Source: Streptomyces sedi (GTDB lineage: Bacteria; Actinomycetota; Actinomycetes; Streptomycetales; Streptomycetaceae). Taken from it: DNA of 64,000 nucleotides. Below the pieces are notes generated by a model. That model was not told the DNA's origin. It saw only the letters and a program-made list of their open reading frames with translations, and ran no database searches. The stretch is taken from contig NZ_VDGT01000011.1 in assembly GCF_006335015.1 (NCBI RefSeq), positions 124,001-188,000 on the forward strand, written 5' to 3'. Positions 56,933 through 64,000 of the stretch are shown piece by piece (the stretch's first letter is position 1; each line of letters starts with the position of its first letter). Made by a program: the position numbers and the translations under genes.

Positions 56933-58626
56933 CGCCGGTCCTCCTCGGCCGAACCGTCGTACGTCTCCTTGCCGCTTCCCTTGTCGCTTCGCTCGCCGCG
57001 GCGCGGTGCCGGTGTGGCCGGCCTGCCCGGCGGAACGGAGGCGCCGCCTCCCGGGGGCGTCTCCTGTCCGCTGTCCGGGTCGTCCGCGCGGTCCTCGGGG
57101 AGGCCGGGGTCGTGGGGGAGGCGCAGGGTGAAGACCGCGCCGCCCACCGGGTCGTTGTGGACGGTGATGTCACCGCCGTGCAGATGGGCGTTCTCCATCG
57201 CGATGGAGAGCCCGAGGCCGCTGCCGTCCGAGCGCGGCCGGGAGGCGGACGCCTTGTAGAAGCGGTCGAAGACGTGCGGCAGCACGTCCTCCGGTATCCC
57301 CGGCCCCTGGTCGGCGACCTCGACGCTGACCAGCCGGCCGCCCTCGTCGTCCTCGTGCTCGCGGACCGTGACCCGCACAGGGGAGCCGCCGTGCTTGAGC
57401 GCGTTGCCGATGAGGTTGGCCAGCACGACGTCCAGCCGGCGCGGGTCGAGCCGCGCGGTGATGGAACGGTCCGCGTCCAGGTGCACCGCGTCCAGCCAGG
57501 CGCGGGCGTCGATGCAGGCGGTGACCTGGTCGGCTATGTTCACGTCGTCCAGCACCATCTTGGCGGTGCCGGCGTCGAACCTGGTGACCTCCATAAGGTT
57601 CTCCACCAGGTCGTTCAGCCGCCGGGTCTCGCTGACCACCAGCTGCACGGCGGGCGCGACGCGCGGGTCGAGCGTCTCGACCTCGTCCTCCAGCAGCTCC
57701 GTCATCGCGGTGATCGCGGTCATCGGGGTGCGCAGCTCGTGCGACATGTCGGCGACGAAGCGGCGGCTGGAGGTCTCCCGGTCGCTCAGGTCCTGGACCT
57801 GCGCCTCCAGGGAGGCGGCGGCGTTGTTGAACGTCCTGGTCAGCTCGGCGAGTTCGTCGGCGCCGCGCACCGCGAGCCGGGTGTCGAGCTTGCCCTCGCC
57901 CAGCCGCCTGGCCGCGTTGCTCAGCCGCTGCACCGGGCGCAGCACCATGGTGGCGGCGCCCTGCGCCAGCAGCACCGAGCCGATCACGGCCAGCGCGGTG
58001 GCGACGCCGAGCGAGACCGCCAGGGAGTTGAGGTCGTCGCGTTCCGGCGCCAGCGAGGCCAGCAGATAGCCGGCCGGGCCGCCGCCTATGACCTGCGCGC
58101 CGCCGACGAGATAGGGGTCGCCGTCGAGGCTGATCCGCTGCCAGTACAGGTGGTACTGGTCGTCCTCCGGCTGCCCCTCCCTGCGGTCCCGGACGGCGTC
58201 CCGCAGCGAGTCGGGCACCATCTCGCGGGTGAACACCGCCGGGTCGGACTCCGCGCGGCAGTCGCCCTCGGGCAGCCGGGCGTCCTCCAGCACCACCTCG
58301 TAGTGGAAGGTGCGGTTGGCGACCCGGTCGGCCATCAGCCGCAGCGCGTCGCAGGTCGGCTGGTCGGGCAGGGCGCCGGCGCGGTCGCCGAGCGACTGGC
58401 TGAAGTCGCTGAGCGCCGACTCCTGGGCGCGGGTGAGGACCGCGTCCCTGTTCAGCCAGTAGGCGATGCCCGAGACGGAGACGGCCGCGACCAGGGCGAC
58501 CAGGGCGAAGACCGTGACCAGCCGCAGCCGCAGGCTGGTGAGACTCAGCAGGGTGTGCGCCCAGCGGCGCAGCCGTCCCCTGGGGCGGGGGGCGTCGTCC
58601 GCCTCCCCACGCCGCGCTCCCTTCAT
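56929..58626 (-). CDS. afsQ2: Sensor histidine kinase AfsQ2
   Basis: This 565-residue kinase of the AfsQ1/AfsQ2 system affects antibiotic production and nitrogen/carbon use in Streptomyces. It has a TM helix (LVTVFALVALVAAVSVSGIAY, about 36-56), an extracellular sensor domain, a second TM helix (LAVSLGVATALAVIGSVLLAQGAA), HAMP, HisKA with His296 in VADMSHELRTPM, and HATPase with NLIGNALKHG and DQGPGIPEDVLPHVFDRFYK. The C-terminal 50 residues are a disordered acidic tail. The family is assigned by synteny and by its partners. It lies 37 bases after afsQ1. Confidence 0.9.
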   Translation of the reverse strand: MKGARRGEADDAPRPRGRLRRWAHTLLSLTSLRLRLVTVFALVALVAAVSVSGIAYWLNRDAVLTRAQESALSDFSQSLGDRAGALPDQPTCDALRLMADRVANRTFHYEVVLEDARLPEGDCRAESDPAVFTREMVPDSLRDAVRDRREGQPEDDQYHLYWQRISLDGDPYLVGGAQVIGGGPAGYLLASLAPERDDLNSLAVSLGVATALAVIGSVLLAQGAATMVLRPVQRLSNAARRLGEGKLDTRLAVRGADELAELTRTFNNAAASLEAQVQDLSDRETSSRRFVADMSHELRTPMTAITAMTELLEDEVETLDPRVAPAVQLVVSETRRLNDLVENLMEVTRFDAGTAKMVLDDVNIADQVTACIDARAWLDAVHLDADRSITARLDPRRLDVVLANLIGNALKHGGSPVRVTVREHEDDEGGRLVSVEVADQGPGIPEDVLPHVFDRFYKASASRPRSDGSGLGLSIAMENAHLHGGDITVHNDPVGGAVFTLRLPHDPGLPEDRADDPDSGQETPPGGGASVPPGRPATPAPRRGERSDKGSGKETYDGSAEEDRR

Positions 58627-58663
58627 CAGCCGCGCTCCCGGAGCGGCCCGCGCCGCGAGGTCA

Positions 58664-59347
58664 TCAGGGCGCGTCCAGCCGGTAGCCCACGCCGCGCACC
58701 GTGCGGATCAGCTTCGGCGACGACGGCACGTCCTCGACCTTGGCGCGCAGTCGCTGTACACAGGCGTCCACCAACCGGGAGTCGCCCAGGTAGTCGTGCT
58801 CCCAGACCAGCCGCAGCAGTTGCTGCCGCGAGAGCGCCTGCCCGGGGCGGCGGCTCAGTTCCAGCAGCAGCCGCAGCTCGGTCGGGGTCAGCTGGAGGTC
58901 GACGCCGTCCCTGGTGACCGTCATCGCGGAACGGTCGATCACCAGCGAGCCGAACGTGACCGCGTCGTTGGACTCCCGTTCGCCCCTGCGCATCACCGCG
59001 CGGATACGGGCGTCGAGGACCCGGCCCTGCACCGGCTTGACGACGTAGTCGTCGGCGCCGGACTCCAGGCCGACCACGACGTCGATGTCGTCGCTGCGCG
59101 CGGTGAGCAGGATGATGGGGAGCTGATCGGTGCGCCGGATGCGACGGCACACCTCGAAGCCGTCGATGCCGGGCAGCATGACGTCGAGCACGATCAGATC
59201 GGGACGCTGCTCACGCAGCGACTGGAGGCCGTCCTCGCCCGTGGGCGCGGTCACCACCCGGTGTCCCTGGCGGGTCAGGCTCATCTCCAGGGCCGTGCGT
59301 ACCGCCTCGTCGTCCTCGATCAGCAACAGGAAAGCCACACGGCTCAT
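58664..59347 (-). CDS. afsQ1: Response regulator AfsQ1 (OmpR/PhoB type)
   Basis: This 227-residue regulator has a receiver domain with phosphoacceptor Asp55 (LIVLDVMLPG), EDD at 11-13 and the VVKP lysine, followed by a winged-helix domain (VTRDGVDLQLTPTELRLLLELSRRPGQALSRQQLLRLVW...RLRAKVEDVPSSPKLIRTVRGVGYRLD). The sequence MLPGIDGFEVCRRIRRTDQL closely matches AfsQ1 as I remember it. The start ATG 59347 (MSRVAFLLLIEDD) is chosen over 59401. It is divergent from sigQ, whose promoter region carries its box at 59527. Confidence 0.93.
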   Translation of the reverse strand: MSRVAFLLLIEDDEAVRTALEMSLTRQGHRVVTAPTGEDGLQSLREQRPDLIVLDVMLPGIDGFEVCRRIRRTDQLPIILLTARSDDIDVVVGLESGADDYVVKPVQGRVLDARIRAVMRRGERESNDAVTFGSLVIDRSAMTVTRDGVDLQLTPTELRLLLELSRRPGQALSRQQLLRLVWEHDYLGDSRLVDACVQRLRAKVEDVPSSPKLIRTVRGVGYRLDAP

Positions 59348-59526
59348 TGTGGCCCATGAAGCGTTCGGAGTTCGACCGTCCCGACCTGAGTCCTGCCCCA
59401 CAGCCGCCGGCGCCCGTGCGGGGCCGTCGAGCAGGCCGTTCGACAGGTCGCCGAGCGAGTCGTTGAACGGTCAACACCCTTGTGCCACAGGCGACTCACG
59501 GGTAACCCGACCTGGTCCTCGGCGCT

Positions 59527-59542
59527 GTGACACCGCTGTGAC
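59527..59542. promoter_or_regulatory. AfsQ1 box GTGAC-n6-GTGAC
   Basis: GTGAC (59527-59531), six bases ACCGCT, GTGAC (59538-59542): an exact match to the published AfsQ1 consensus GTnAC-n6-GTnAC. It lies in the sigQ/afsQ1 intergenic region, 83 bases upstream of the sigQ ATG. This supports direct control of sigQ by AfsQ1, as in S. coelicolor. Confidence 0.85.
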
Positions 59543-59624
59543 AGTTGGGGGACCCGGTCATGAAACTGGACCGGCAATGTATTCGGCAACGGACAGGGAA
59601 CGACCTTCTTGATGGGGGAAGCGG

Positions 59625-60350
59625 ATGAGCGTCATGCATCACACCACCAACCCGGCGGTGACTGACACGCACGCCACCGCCCCGATGGTTCCCGTCCGGC
59701 ACGGGGAGAAGTCCGGTGTCGCGCTTCGGCATGGGGGTCGTCGCGGCACCGGGCACCAGCGTCCATCGCATCTGACCGCGGTGGGCGTCACGGGGGGCCG
59801 CACAGGGAGCGCGCGGCGCGAGGGGGCCGCGGAGGCGGAGTTCACCGCCTACGTGCGCGAGCGTCGCGCCTCCCTGTACGCCACGGCCTACCACCTCACG
59901 GGGGACAGGTTCGAGGCGGAGGACCTGCTCCAGAGCGCGTTGCTCTCCACCTACCGTGCCTGGGACCGGATCAGCGACAAGGCCGCGGTCGGGGGCTACC
60001 TGCGGCGCACCATGACCAACCTGCACATCAGCGCCTGGCGGCGGCGGAAGCTCAACGAGTACCCGACCGAGGAACTGCCCGAGGCGCCGGGCGACCAGGA
60101 GCCCATGCGCGGCACGGAGTTGCGCACGGTGCTCTGGCAGGCGCTCGCCAAGCTGCCCGAGCAGCAGCGCACCATGCTGGTGCTCCGCTACTACGAGGGC
60201 CAGACCGACCCGGAGATCGCCGACACGCTCAACATCAGTGTCGGAACGGTCAAGAGCAGCATCTGGCGCACCCTGCGCCGGCTGCGCGAGGACCGGGTGC
60301 TGGCCCAGGGCCACGGCGAGGAGGAGTCCTTCGGGGCGCTGGTCGCGTAA
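59625..60350 (+). CDS. sigQ: SigE-type RNA polymerase sigma factor SigQ
   Basis: This 241-residue ECF sigma factor has about 65 N-terminal residues of low complexity, then region 2 (AYVRERRASLYATAYHLTGDRFEAEDLLQSALLSTYRAWDRI...LRRTMTNLHISAWRRRK) and region 4 (LAKLPEQQRTMLVLRYYEGQTDPEIADTLNISVGTVKSSIWRTLRRLRED). It is divergent from afsQ1 with an AfsQ1 box between, the same arrangement as sigQ of S. coelicolor, which represses antibiotic production. The start is ATG 59625 after GGGGGAAG. A G-rich tandem array starts 18 bases past the stop. Confidence 0.9.
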   Translation: MSVMHHTTNPAVTDTHATAPMVPVRHGEKSGVALRHGGRRGTGHQRPSHLTAVGVTGGRTGSARREGAAEAEFTAYVRERRASLYATAYHLTGDRFEAEDLLQSALLSTYRAWDRISDKAAVGGYLRRTMTNLHISAWRRRKLNEYPTEELPEAPGDQEPMRGTELRTVLWQALAKLPEQQRTMLVLRYYEGQTDPEIADTLNISVGTVKSSIWRTLRRLREDRVLAQGHGEEESFGALVA

Positions 60351-60368
60351 GCGGCCGGCCGCCGGAGG

Positions 60369-60523
60369 CGGGGGGAAACACGGGGGAACAACGGGGGACA
60401 CGGGGAACGGGGGAGATAACGGGGGATACGGGGGTAACGGGGGAACACGGGGGATAAAGGGGCGCGGGGGAGCGCCCGGAGGGGAACACGGGGGTATCGG
60501 GGGATACGGGGGAACGCGGGGGC
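60369..60523 (+). repeat. G-rich tandem array (G4-forming) downstream of sigQ
   Basis: About 16 runs of four to six Gs are separated by short A-rich spacers (AACAAC, ACAC, AGATAAC, ATAC, TAAC, AACAC, ATAAA, TATC). The units are loosely GGGGGATAC or GGGGGAACAC, of 8-11 bases. The array begins 18 bases after the sigQ stop. Transcribed from sigQ it gives G-runs in the mRNA, a strong G-quadruplex candidate. No coding sense is visible on either strand. Confidence 0.85.
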
Positions 60524-60612
60524 GTGGAGTTCGGTCGGCCGGGGGGTCTGGCCGGTCTCCGCGCCCCCGCTCTTTCGTGTTCGGGGGACGGTTCAGGCCC
60601 GCTCTTCCGCCA

Positions 60613-60837
60613 TCAGGCTCTCCGGCCGACTTCAACTCCCGCGCCCGGAGTCCGCTTCGCGTACGAGACGAACACGCCCCAGGCATCCCGCCGGGCGGCT
60701 ATCGTTCCCCTTCCGCGTGCCTTGGTGTCTCGCACTCTCACCCGCCCTGGGTCGTTGTCGGCTACCTCGACACAGCTGTCGGACTTGGTGTAGGTGCTGG
60801 TGCGCCAGTTGGGGACCACAGTGCTCGCGCAGTTCAT
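60613..60837 (-). CDS. DUF397 protein
   Basis: This 74-residue protein has the DUF397 signature: WRTSTYTKSDSCVEVADNDPGRVRVRDTKARGRGTIAARRDAWGVFVSYAK (short segments Trp, SxxxSD.CVEVA, VRDTK and AW..FV). DUF397 genes nearly always follow an XRE-type regulator with DUF5753, as here; several such pairs are linked to development in Streptomyces. It begins 10 bases after the regulator stop. The start is ATG 60837, with GGAAAG upstream. Confidence 0.9.
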   Translation of the reverse strand: MNCASTVVPNWRTSTYTKSDSCVEVADNDPGRVRVRDTKARGRGTIAARRDAWGVFVSYAKRTPGAGVEVGRRA

Positions 60838-60847
60838 GAGGACTTTC

Positions 60848-61702
60848 CTAGTCGGTCGGCAGTTGGTCGTAGTGGTGGATCGCCCGGAGGACGAGTTCGC
60901 GGACGGCGGTGCCGTAGACGGCCGACTGCTTCAGCAGGGCGAACGCCTTGGTGTACATCTCGATCTCGCGGGGCTGGGTGACGGACAGCTCGGCCGAGTA
61001 GGTCTCGACGAGGACCAGTCGGTCATCGAACATCGAAAACGAGTTGCCCGGCCAGATGGCGACCGGTGCCGTCCTGGGGATGATGCCGAGGCTGAGGCGG
61101 GGCAGCCGCATCACGGCCAGGAGCCGGTCGAGTTGGCCCTTCATGGTCTCGGGGCCGCCGAAGTTGGTGTACAGCGCCTGTTCGCCGAGGAGGACGTTGA
61201 AGATCTTCTCGCCTCGGTACAGGTAGCGCTGGCGTTCCAGCCGTTTGGCGACGGCTGCCTCGGCGTCGTCCGGGACCTCGTAGAAGCCGACGACCTGGTC
61301 GAAGACCGCTGCGGCGTACTCGGAGGTCTGGATCGTTCCCCAGATGACCGTGGGGTGCCAGATGCGGAACACCCTGGTCTTGCCGTAGACGGGAATCGCT
61401 TGTTGCTGTCGTTGCTCGGCGCCGGTGCGCAGCAACCTGCGCAGGTCGAGCCAGAGTTCGTCCACATGGCGAACGATCGCGATCAGGTCGCCGAGTTGGT
61501 CGTTCTGTCCGGTGGCCTGGCACCAGATCCGGATGTCGTCCTCGCTGGGCCGCTGCCTGCCGTTCTCGATCCGGGAGACCTTCGACTCCTGCCAGGAGGT
61601 GGCGCGCGCGAACGCCCGGCCGCTGGTGAATCCGGCGTCCTTACGGAAGCCGCGCAGCCGGGCGCCGAGCGCCTGAAGTGCCTCTTCTACCTGGGTGGTC
61701 AC
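60848..61702 (-). CDS. XRE-family regulator with DUF5753 domain
   Basis: This 284-residue protein has an N-terminal helix-turn-helix (ALGARLRGFRKDAGFTSGRAFARATSWQESKVSRIENGRQRPSEDDIRIWC, about 10-60) and a C-terminal DUF5753 domain (IPVYGKTRVFRIWHPTVIWGTIQTSEYAAAVFDQV...RLERQRYLY). The latter often binds small ligands or the DUF397 partner. I start at GTG 61702, 7 bases past the DUF6879 stop; the frame opens to 61864. The three minus-strand genes DUF6879-XRE-DUF397 look like one operon. Confidence 0.9.
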   Translation of the reverse strand: MTTQVEEALQALGARLRGFRKDAGFTSGRAFARATSWQESKVSRIENGRQRPSEDDIRIWCQATGQNDQLGDLIAIVRHVDELWLDLRRLLRTGAEQRQQQAIPVYGKTRVFRIWHPTVIWGTIQTSEYAAAVFDQVVGFYEVPDDAEAAVAKRLERQRYLYRGEKIFNVLLGEQALYTNFGGPETMKGQLDRLLAVMRLPRLSLGIIPRTAPVAIWPGNSFSMFDDRLVLVETYSAELSVTQPREIEMYTKAFALLKQSAVYGTAVRELVLRAIHHYDQLPTD

Positions 61703-61709
61703 GGGCGGT

Positions 61710-62282
61710 TCAGGACAGCTGGTAGTCGCGGTGCGGAACGGCGGCGGCCCAGAGCCGGTCCCGCAGGCGGACGCAGGCGGCCACGGTCTCTGGGGCCTGG
61801 ACCAGCTCCGAGCCGAGGACCCGGCCGTCTCCGTCGAAGTGGCCGACGGCGAGGAGGCGGTCATCGAACAGCCACCAGTCGTTGCCTCCTACAGGAAGAG
61901 CGAGGCCGGTCGGCAGTCGGTGTCGGGGCAGCCAGCGGATGTCCTCGCCGGCCTCCTCGTTGAGGCGGGTGGTGGCGTGTTCCCAGCGGATGTAGGGACT
62001 GGGCGGCTCGGTGACCACGCGCACTCGCCGGACCGTGCGCCCCTCGCTCGTGAGGCGTCGTATCAGCCGTGTCCAGGGGGCCATGTAGGAGTGGTCGACG
62101 TTCTCACCGCGCAGCCAGCTGGTGAACGGGCTGTCCTCGTCGGGAACGGAGTAGTCGTCCCGCAGTTCCAGGTGGAACGCGTCCCGCTCGACGCTCTCAA
62201 AGAGCTGGTTGCGCTCGGCGCTGGAGATCAGCTCCTCCCCGCCGTGTTCTCGACCAACCCACCGAGCACAGCCGATCCCCAC
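61710..62282 (-). CDS. DUF6879-like protein
   Basis: This protein of about 190 residues resembles the DUF6879 family: EELISSAERNQLFESVERDAFHLELRDDYSVPDEDSPFTSWLRGENVD, then WTRLIRRLTSEGRTVRRVRVVTEPPSPYIRWEHATTRLNEEAGEDIRWLPRHRLP and WWLFDDRLLAVGHFDGDGRVLG. Relatives usually start with MELIS, but here that point is GAG (Glu) with no canonical start, so the nearest start is GTG 62282. That adds about 15 residues. The family is found next to XRE/DUF397 pairs, and its role is unknown. Confidence 0.75.
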   Translation of the reverse strand: MGIGCARWVGREHGGEELISSAERNQLFESVERDAFHLELRDDYSVPDEDSPFTSWLRGENVDHSYMAPWTRLIRRLTSEGRTVRRVRVVTEPPSPYIRWEHATTRLNEEAGEDIRWLPRHRLPTGLALPVGGNDWWLFDDRLLAVGHFDGDGRVLGSELVQAPETVAACVRLRDRLWAAAVPHRDYQLS

Positions 62283-62363
62283 CAGTAACGTCCCTAGGGC
62301 AAGCGGTGGGACCAGCCCCGGCAACGGTCGCCGGCCCCACCACCGCCCCGTTGGAGAGACGCC

Positions 62364-63164
62364 GTGATCACCACCAGCAACCTGACCAGCCCCACCCGCG
62401 CCCCCAAAAAGCCCTCCGGAACCGTGCGGTTGGCGTCCATCGATGTCGAGTGGACCAAGAACTACCGGATCAAGAACGGCAACCGGCCCTTCTGCTACTC
62501 CGTCGTCTGGCTCGACCTCCCCGCAAGCACGCCGGCCCCGTCCGACCTCGCGCACGTCCCGTTCCACTTCACCAGCGTCTACGTCGAGGACGCCGATGAA
62601 CAGCCGGCCCTGGTGCGCTCGGCCGCCAATGCCCTGCGCACCGCCACCAACAGCGCGGACCTGATCACCGGGCACCAGCTCTGCTCGGATCTCGCCGTCC
62701 TCGCCGCCACCGCCGACCGGCCCCAACCCACCATCGACCAGGCCCGCGCCTCCTGGAAGCAGCGCAACGCCCCAGCCGAGGGGGACCCCCGCTACCTGGA
62801 CACCCGCTTCGACGCCGGTCACCTGCTGACCGGCACCTCGCGCCGCCTGGTCGACGTGTGCGCCGAGCTCCGCCTTGACGTCACCCAACCCGAACTCCGC
62901 GGCACCTCGATGACCGCCCTCCACCGTCGCTGGCTCACCGAAGCGGACACGACCGCCCGGGAGAAGATCAGCGTCCTCAACCTCCGCCATTCCCTGTCCA
63001 CCGCCTATGTCGCCGCCCACGCGGCCGGCCTGGGCCACTGGGCACCCGAGGGACTCAACGTCAACCGCGTCCTGGCCGCCACCACCGGCGCCTGGGACTG
63101 GCTCGCCTCCCCCACCTTCCACACCCTGCTGGGAGAACCATGCCTATCCGCGACTGCACCGTGA
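62364..63164 (+). CDS. Exonuclease-like (RNase H-fold guess) protein
   Basis: This 266-residue protein has VRLASIDVEWTKNYRIKNGNRPFCYSVVWLD, recalling the ExoI motif (DxE) of DEDD 3'-5' exonucleases, then ADLITGHQLCSDLAVLA (a candidate ExoII Asp) and RYLDTRFDAGHLL. The region that should hold ExoIII (NLRHSLSTAYVAAH) lacks an obvious Asp, so activity is doubtful and the family tentative. The start is GTG 62364 after GGAGAGA. It overlaps the kinase gene by 25 bases and is divergent from the XRE operon. Confidence 0.6.
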   Translation: MITTSNLTSPTRAPKKPSGTVRLASIDVEWTKNYRIKNGNRPFCYSVVWLDLPASTPAPSDLAHVPFHFTSVYVEDADEQPALVRSAANALRTATNSADLITGHQLCSDLAVLAATADRPQPTIDQARASWKQRNAPAEGDPRYLDTRFDAGHLLTGTSRRLVDVCAELRLDVTQPELRGTSMTALHRRWLTEADTTAREKISVLNLRHSLSTAYVAAHAAGLGHWAPEGLNVNRVLAATTGAWDWLASPTFHTLLGEPCLSATAP

Positions 63165-63751
63165 TCGCCATTGAGGGAACCCAGGCCGCCGGCAAGACCA
63201 CCCTCGTCCACGCCCTGACTGCCCACTACCGCGAACGGGCCGTCAACGTCACCTGCACCGGCGAACCCGCCCGCACCAGCCCGTTCATGGAGGCCGTCGT
63301 CCTCCACGGCCAGGGCACCTTCGACCTCGCCGCCGAACTCGACCTCTTCGCCCTCCACCTCACCACCCCGTTACGCGCCGCCCGCAACCACCGCCTGCTG
63401 ATCACCGACAAGACCCCGGCCAACGTCCTCGCCCTGGCCCGCCTCATCCTCGACCCCAACGAACCCGGCGTGGCCGCCACCCTGACCGCCATGGAAGCCC
63501 TCTGCGCGGCCTGGATGCCCACCGCCTACGACCTCGTCGTCCACTGCCGCGACCGGTTCGACCAACGCGCCGGCGGGGACCGCTTCCGGGACAAGGTCCT
63601 CACCCTCCAGGAGCAGGCAGACCACGCCGTCCTCGACGCCTGCACCGCGACCGGCGTGCCCCTCGTCGAACTCCCCACCGGCCTCGACACATCCCAACGT
63701 GTCGAGTGGACAGTCCAGCAGCTCACGCTCCGCGCACTCCCACCCCGCTGA
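63140..63751 (+). CDS. P-loop kinase (thymidylate kinase-like)
   Basis: This 203-residue protein has Walker A GTQAAGKTT (13-21) in a setting (VIAIEGTQAAGKTTLVHALTAHYRERAVNVTCTGEPART) that resembles dTMP kinases. LITDKTPANVLALARLIL fills the place of the DR motif, and LVVHCRDRFDQRAGGDRFRDK is the lid region. It is short and probably not the housekeeping Tmk. Leu78 is TTA (63371-63373), a codon read by the bldA tRNA. It overlaps the exonuclease-like gene, and a Nudix gene follows, so it may belong to a nucleotide-modifying pathway. Confidence 0.78.
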   Translation: MPIRDCTVIAIEGTQAAGKTTLVHALTAHYRERAVNVTCTGEPARTSPFMEAVVLHGQGTFDLAAELDLFALHLTTPLRAARNHRLLITDKTPANVLALARLILDPNEPGVAATLTAMEALCAAWMPTAYDLVVHCRDRFDQRAGGDRFRDKVLTLQEQADHAVLDACTATGVPLVELPTGLDTSQRVEWTVQQLTLRALPPR

Positions 63752-63807
63752 CACTGCCCGACTCGCTAATGTCCCCCCACCCAGGCACCACATCGGGGAA
63801 GGGACCC

Positions 63808-64000
63808 ATGGCCGCCCACACCGTCATCGACGTCATGATCATCCTGGAGCGCGAGGACCGCCACATCCTGCTCGCCGAGCGCGCCAACACCGGCTACGCA
63901 GACGGGCTCCTCAACCTTCCAAGCGGCAAGGTCGAGCCGGGCGAGAACGTCATCGACGCCGCCGCCCGCGAAGCCCATGAAGAGATCGGCGTCACGATCG
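63808..64000 (+). CDS. Nudix hydrolase, N-terminal part (3' end outside window)
   Basis: Translation from ATG 63808 (after GGGAAGGGA) reads MAAHTVIDVMIILEREDR... and reaches a complete Nudix box, GKVEPGENVIDAAAREAHEEIGV (G-x5-E-x7-REAHEEIGV), before the window ends. Only 64 codons are visible; about 80-100 should follow. It would hydrolyse a nucleoside diphosphate-linked compound. It lies 57 bases after the kinase gene, with a TAATGT that could be a -10 in between. Confidence 0.9.
   Translation, partial: MAAHTVIDVMIILEREDRHILLAERANTGYADGLLNLPSGKVEPGENVIDAAAREAHEEIGVTI

Noticed and set aside
60524..60793. Plus-strand 89-codon frame after the G-rich array
   Set aside because: The minus strand here encodes a recognisable DUF397 protein; the plus frame has no motif or ribosome site.

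Overview
The window is a GC-rich actinobacterial chromosome segment, almost certainly from Streptomyces or a close relative. The evidence is heavy third-position GC, many GTG/TTG starts, rare TTA codons, long unbroken antisense frames, and a gene order (sucCD, purNH, folD, mdh, trpS, sdh, a NeuA/NeuB locus, nucleoside ABC transporter, deoA, add, afsQ1/afsQ2/sigQ) that matches the Streptomyces core chromosome as I remember it. I could not run an alignment. No tRNA, rRNA, prophage, insertion sequence or CRISPR array is visible.

Layout. 0-9.6 kb: end of sucC, sucD, a sigma-like protein with a C-terminal membrane segment, a PerM-like membrane protein, purN-purH, folD and a DUF3017 protein. 9.6-24.4 kb: an orphan glycine-betaine-type binding lipoprotein, mdh, an ornithine aminotransferase, trpS, a 2H phosphoesterase, a YihY/BrkB protein, a D-Ala-D-Ala carboxypeptidase, a membrane metallophosphoesterase, a peptide-type binding protein and a GlcD-like oxidase. 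24.6-28.0 kb: the sdhCDAB operon on the minus strand. 28.2-32.4 kb: a GH20 hexosaminidase, an SPFH protein with a ribbon-helix-helix partner, an ECF-like sigma factor carrying a TTA codon, and a probable structured small RNA ending in an intrinsic terminator.

33.0-37.8 kb: a four-gene cell-surface nonulosonate locus (DUF6716-type transferase, NeuA fused to a HAD phosphatase, a short NeuB, a polysialyltransferase-like protein). 38.2-46.9 kb: an M20 amidohydrolase, then nucleoside uptake and salvage genes (BMP lipoprotein, ABC ATPase, two permeases, cytidine deaminase, thymidine phosphorylase). Adenosine deaminase lies at 53.6 kb, and a palindrome in its promoter spacer is closely related to one at the BMP promoter, which suggests a shared regulator. 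47-53.4 kb: AhpD-like protein, MgtE with a folded leader, amidohydrolase, MFS exporter and LysR regulator. 55.5-60.4 kb: a VanZ-like protein, a lipoprotein, and afsQ2-afsQ1 divergent from sigQ with a clear AfsQ1 box. A G-rich tandem array follows sigQ. 60.6-64.0 kb is accessory-looking: DUF397, an XRE/DUF5753 regulator and a DUF6879 protein, divergent from an exonuclease-like protein, a P-loop kinase and a Nudix hydrolase cut by the window end.

The most striking non-coding signal is a dispersed repeat built from 20-bp inverted arms (CGCGCAGTTCCCCGCGCCCC and its complement). It occurs at eight intergenic loci, always beyond a gene's stop codon, partly as tandem 184-bp or 144-bp units. Several genes also look leaderless, with a -10 hexamer 6-7 nt before the start codon.
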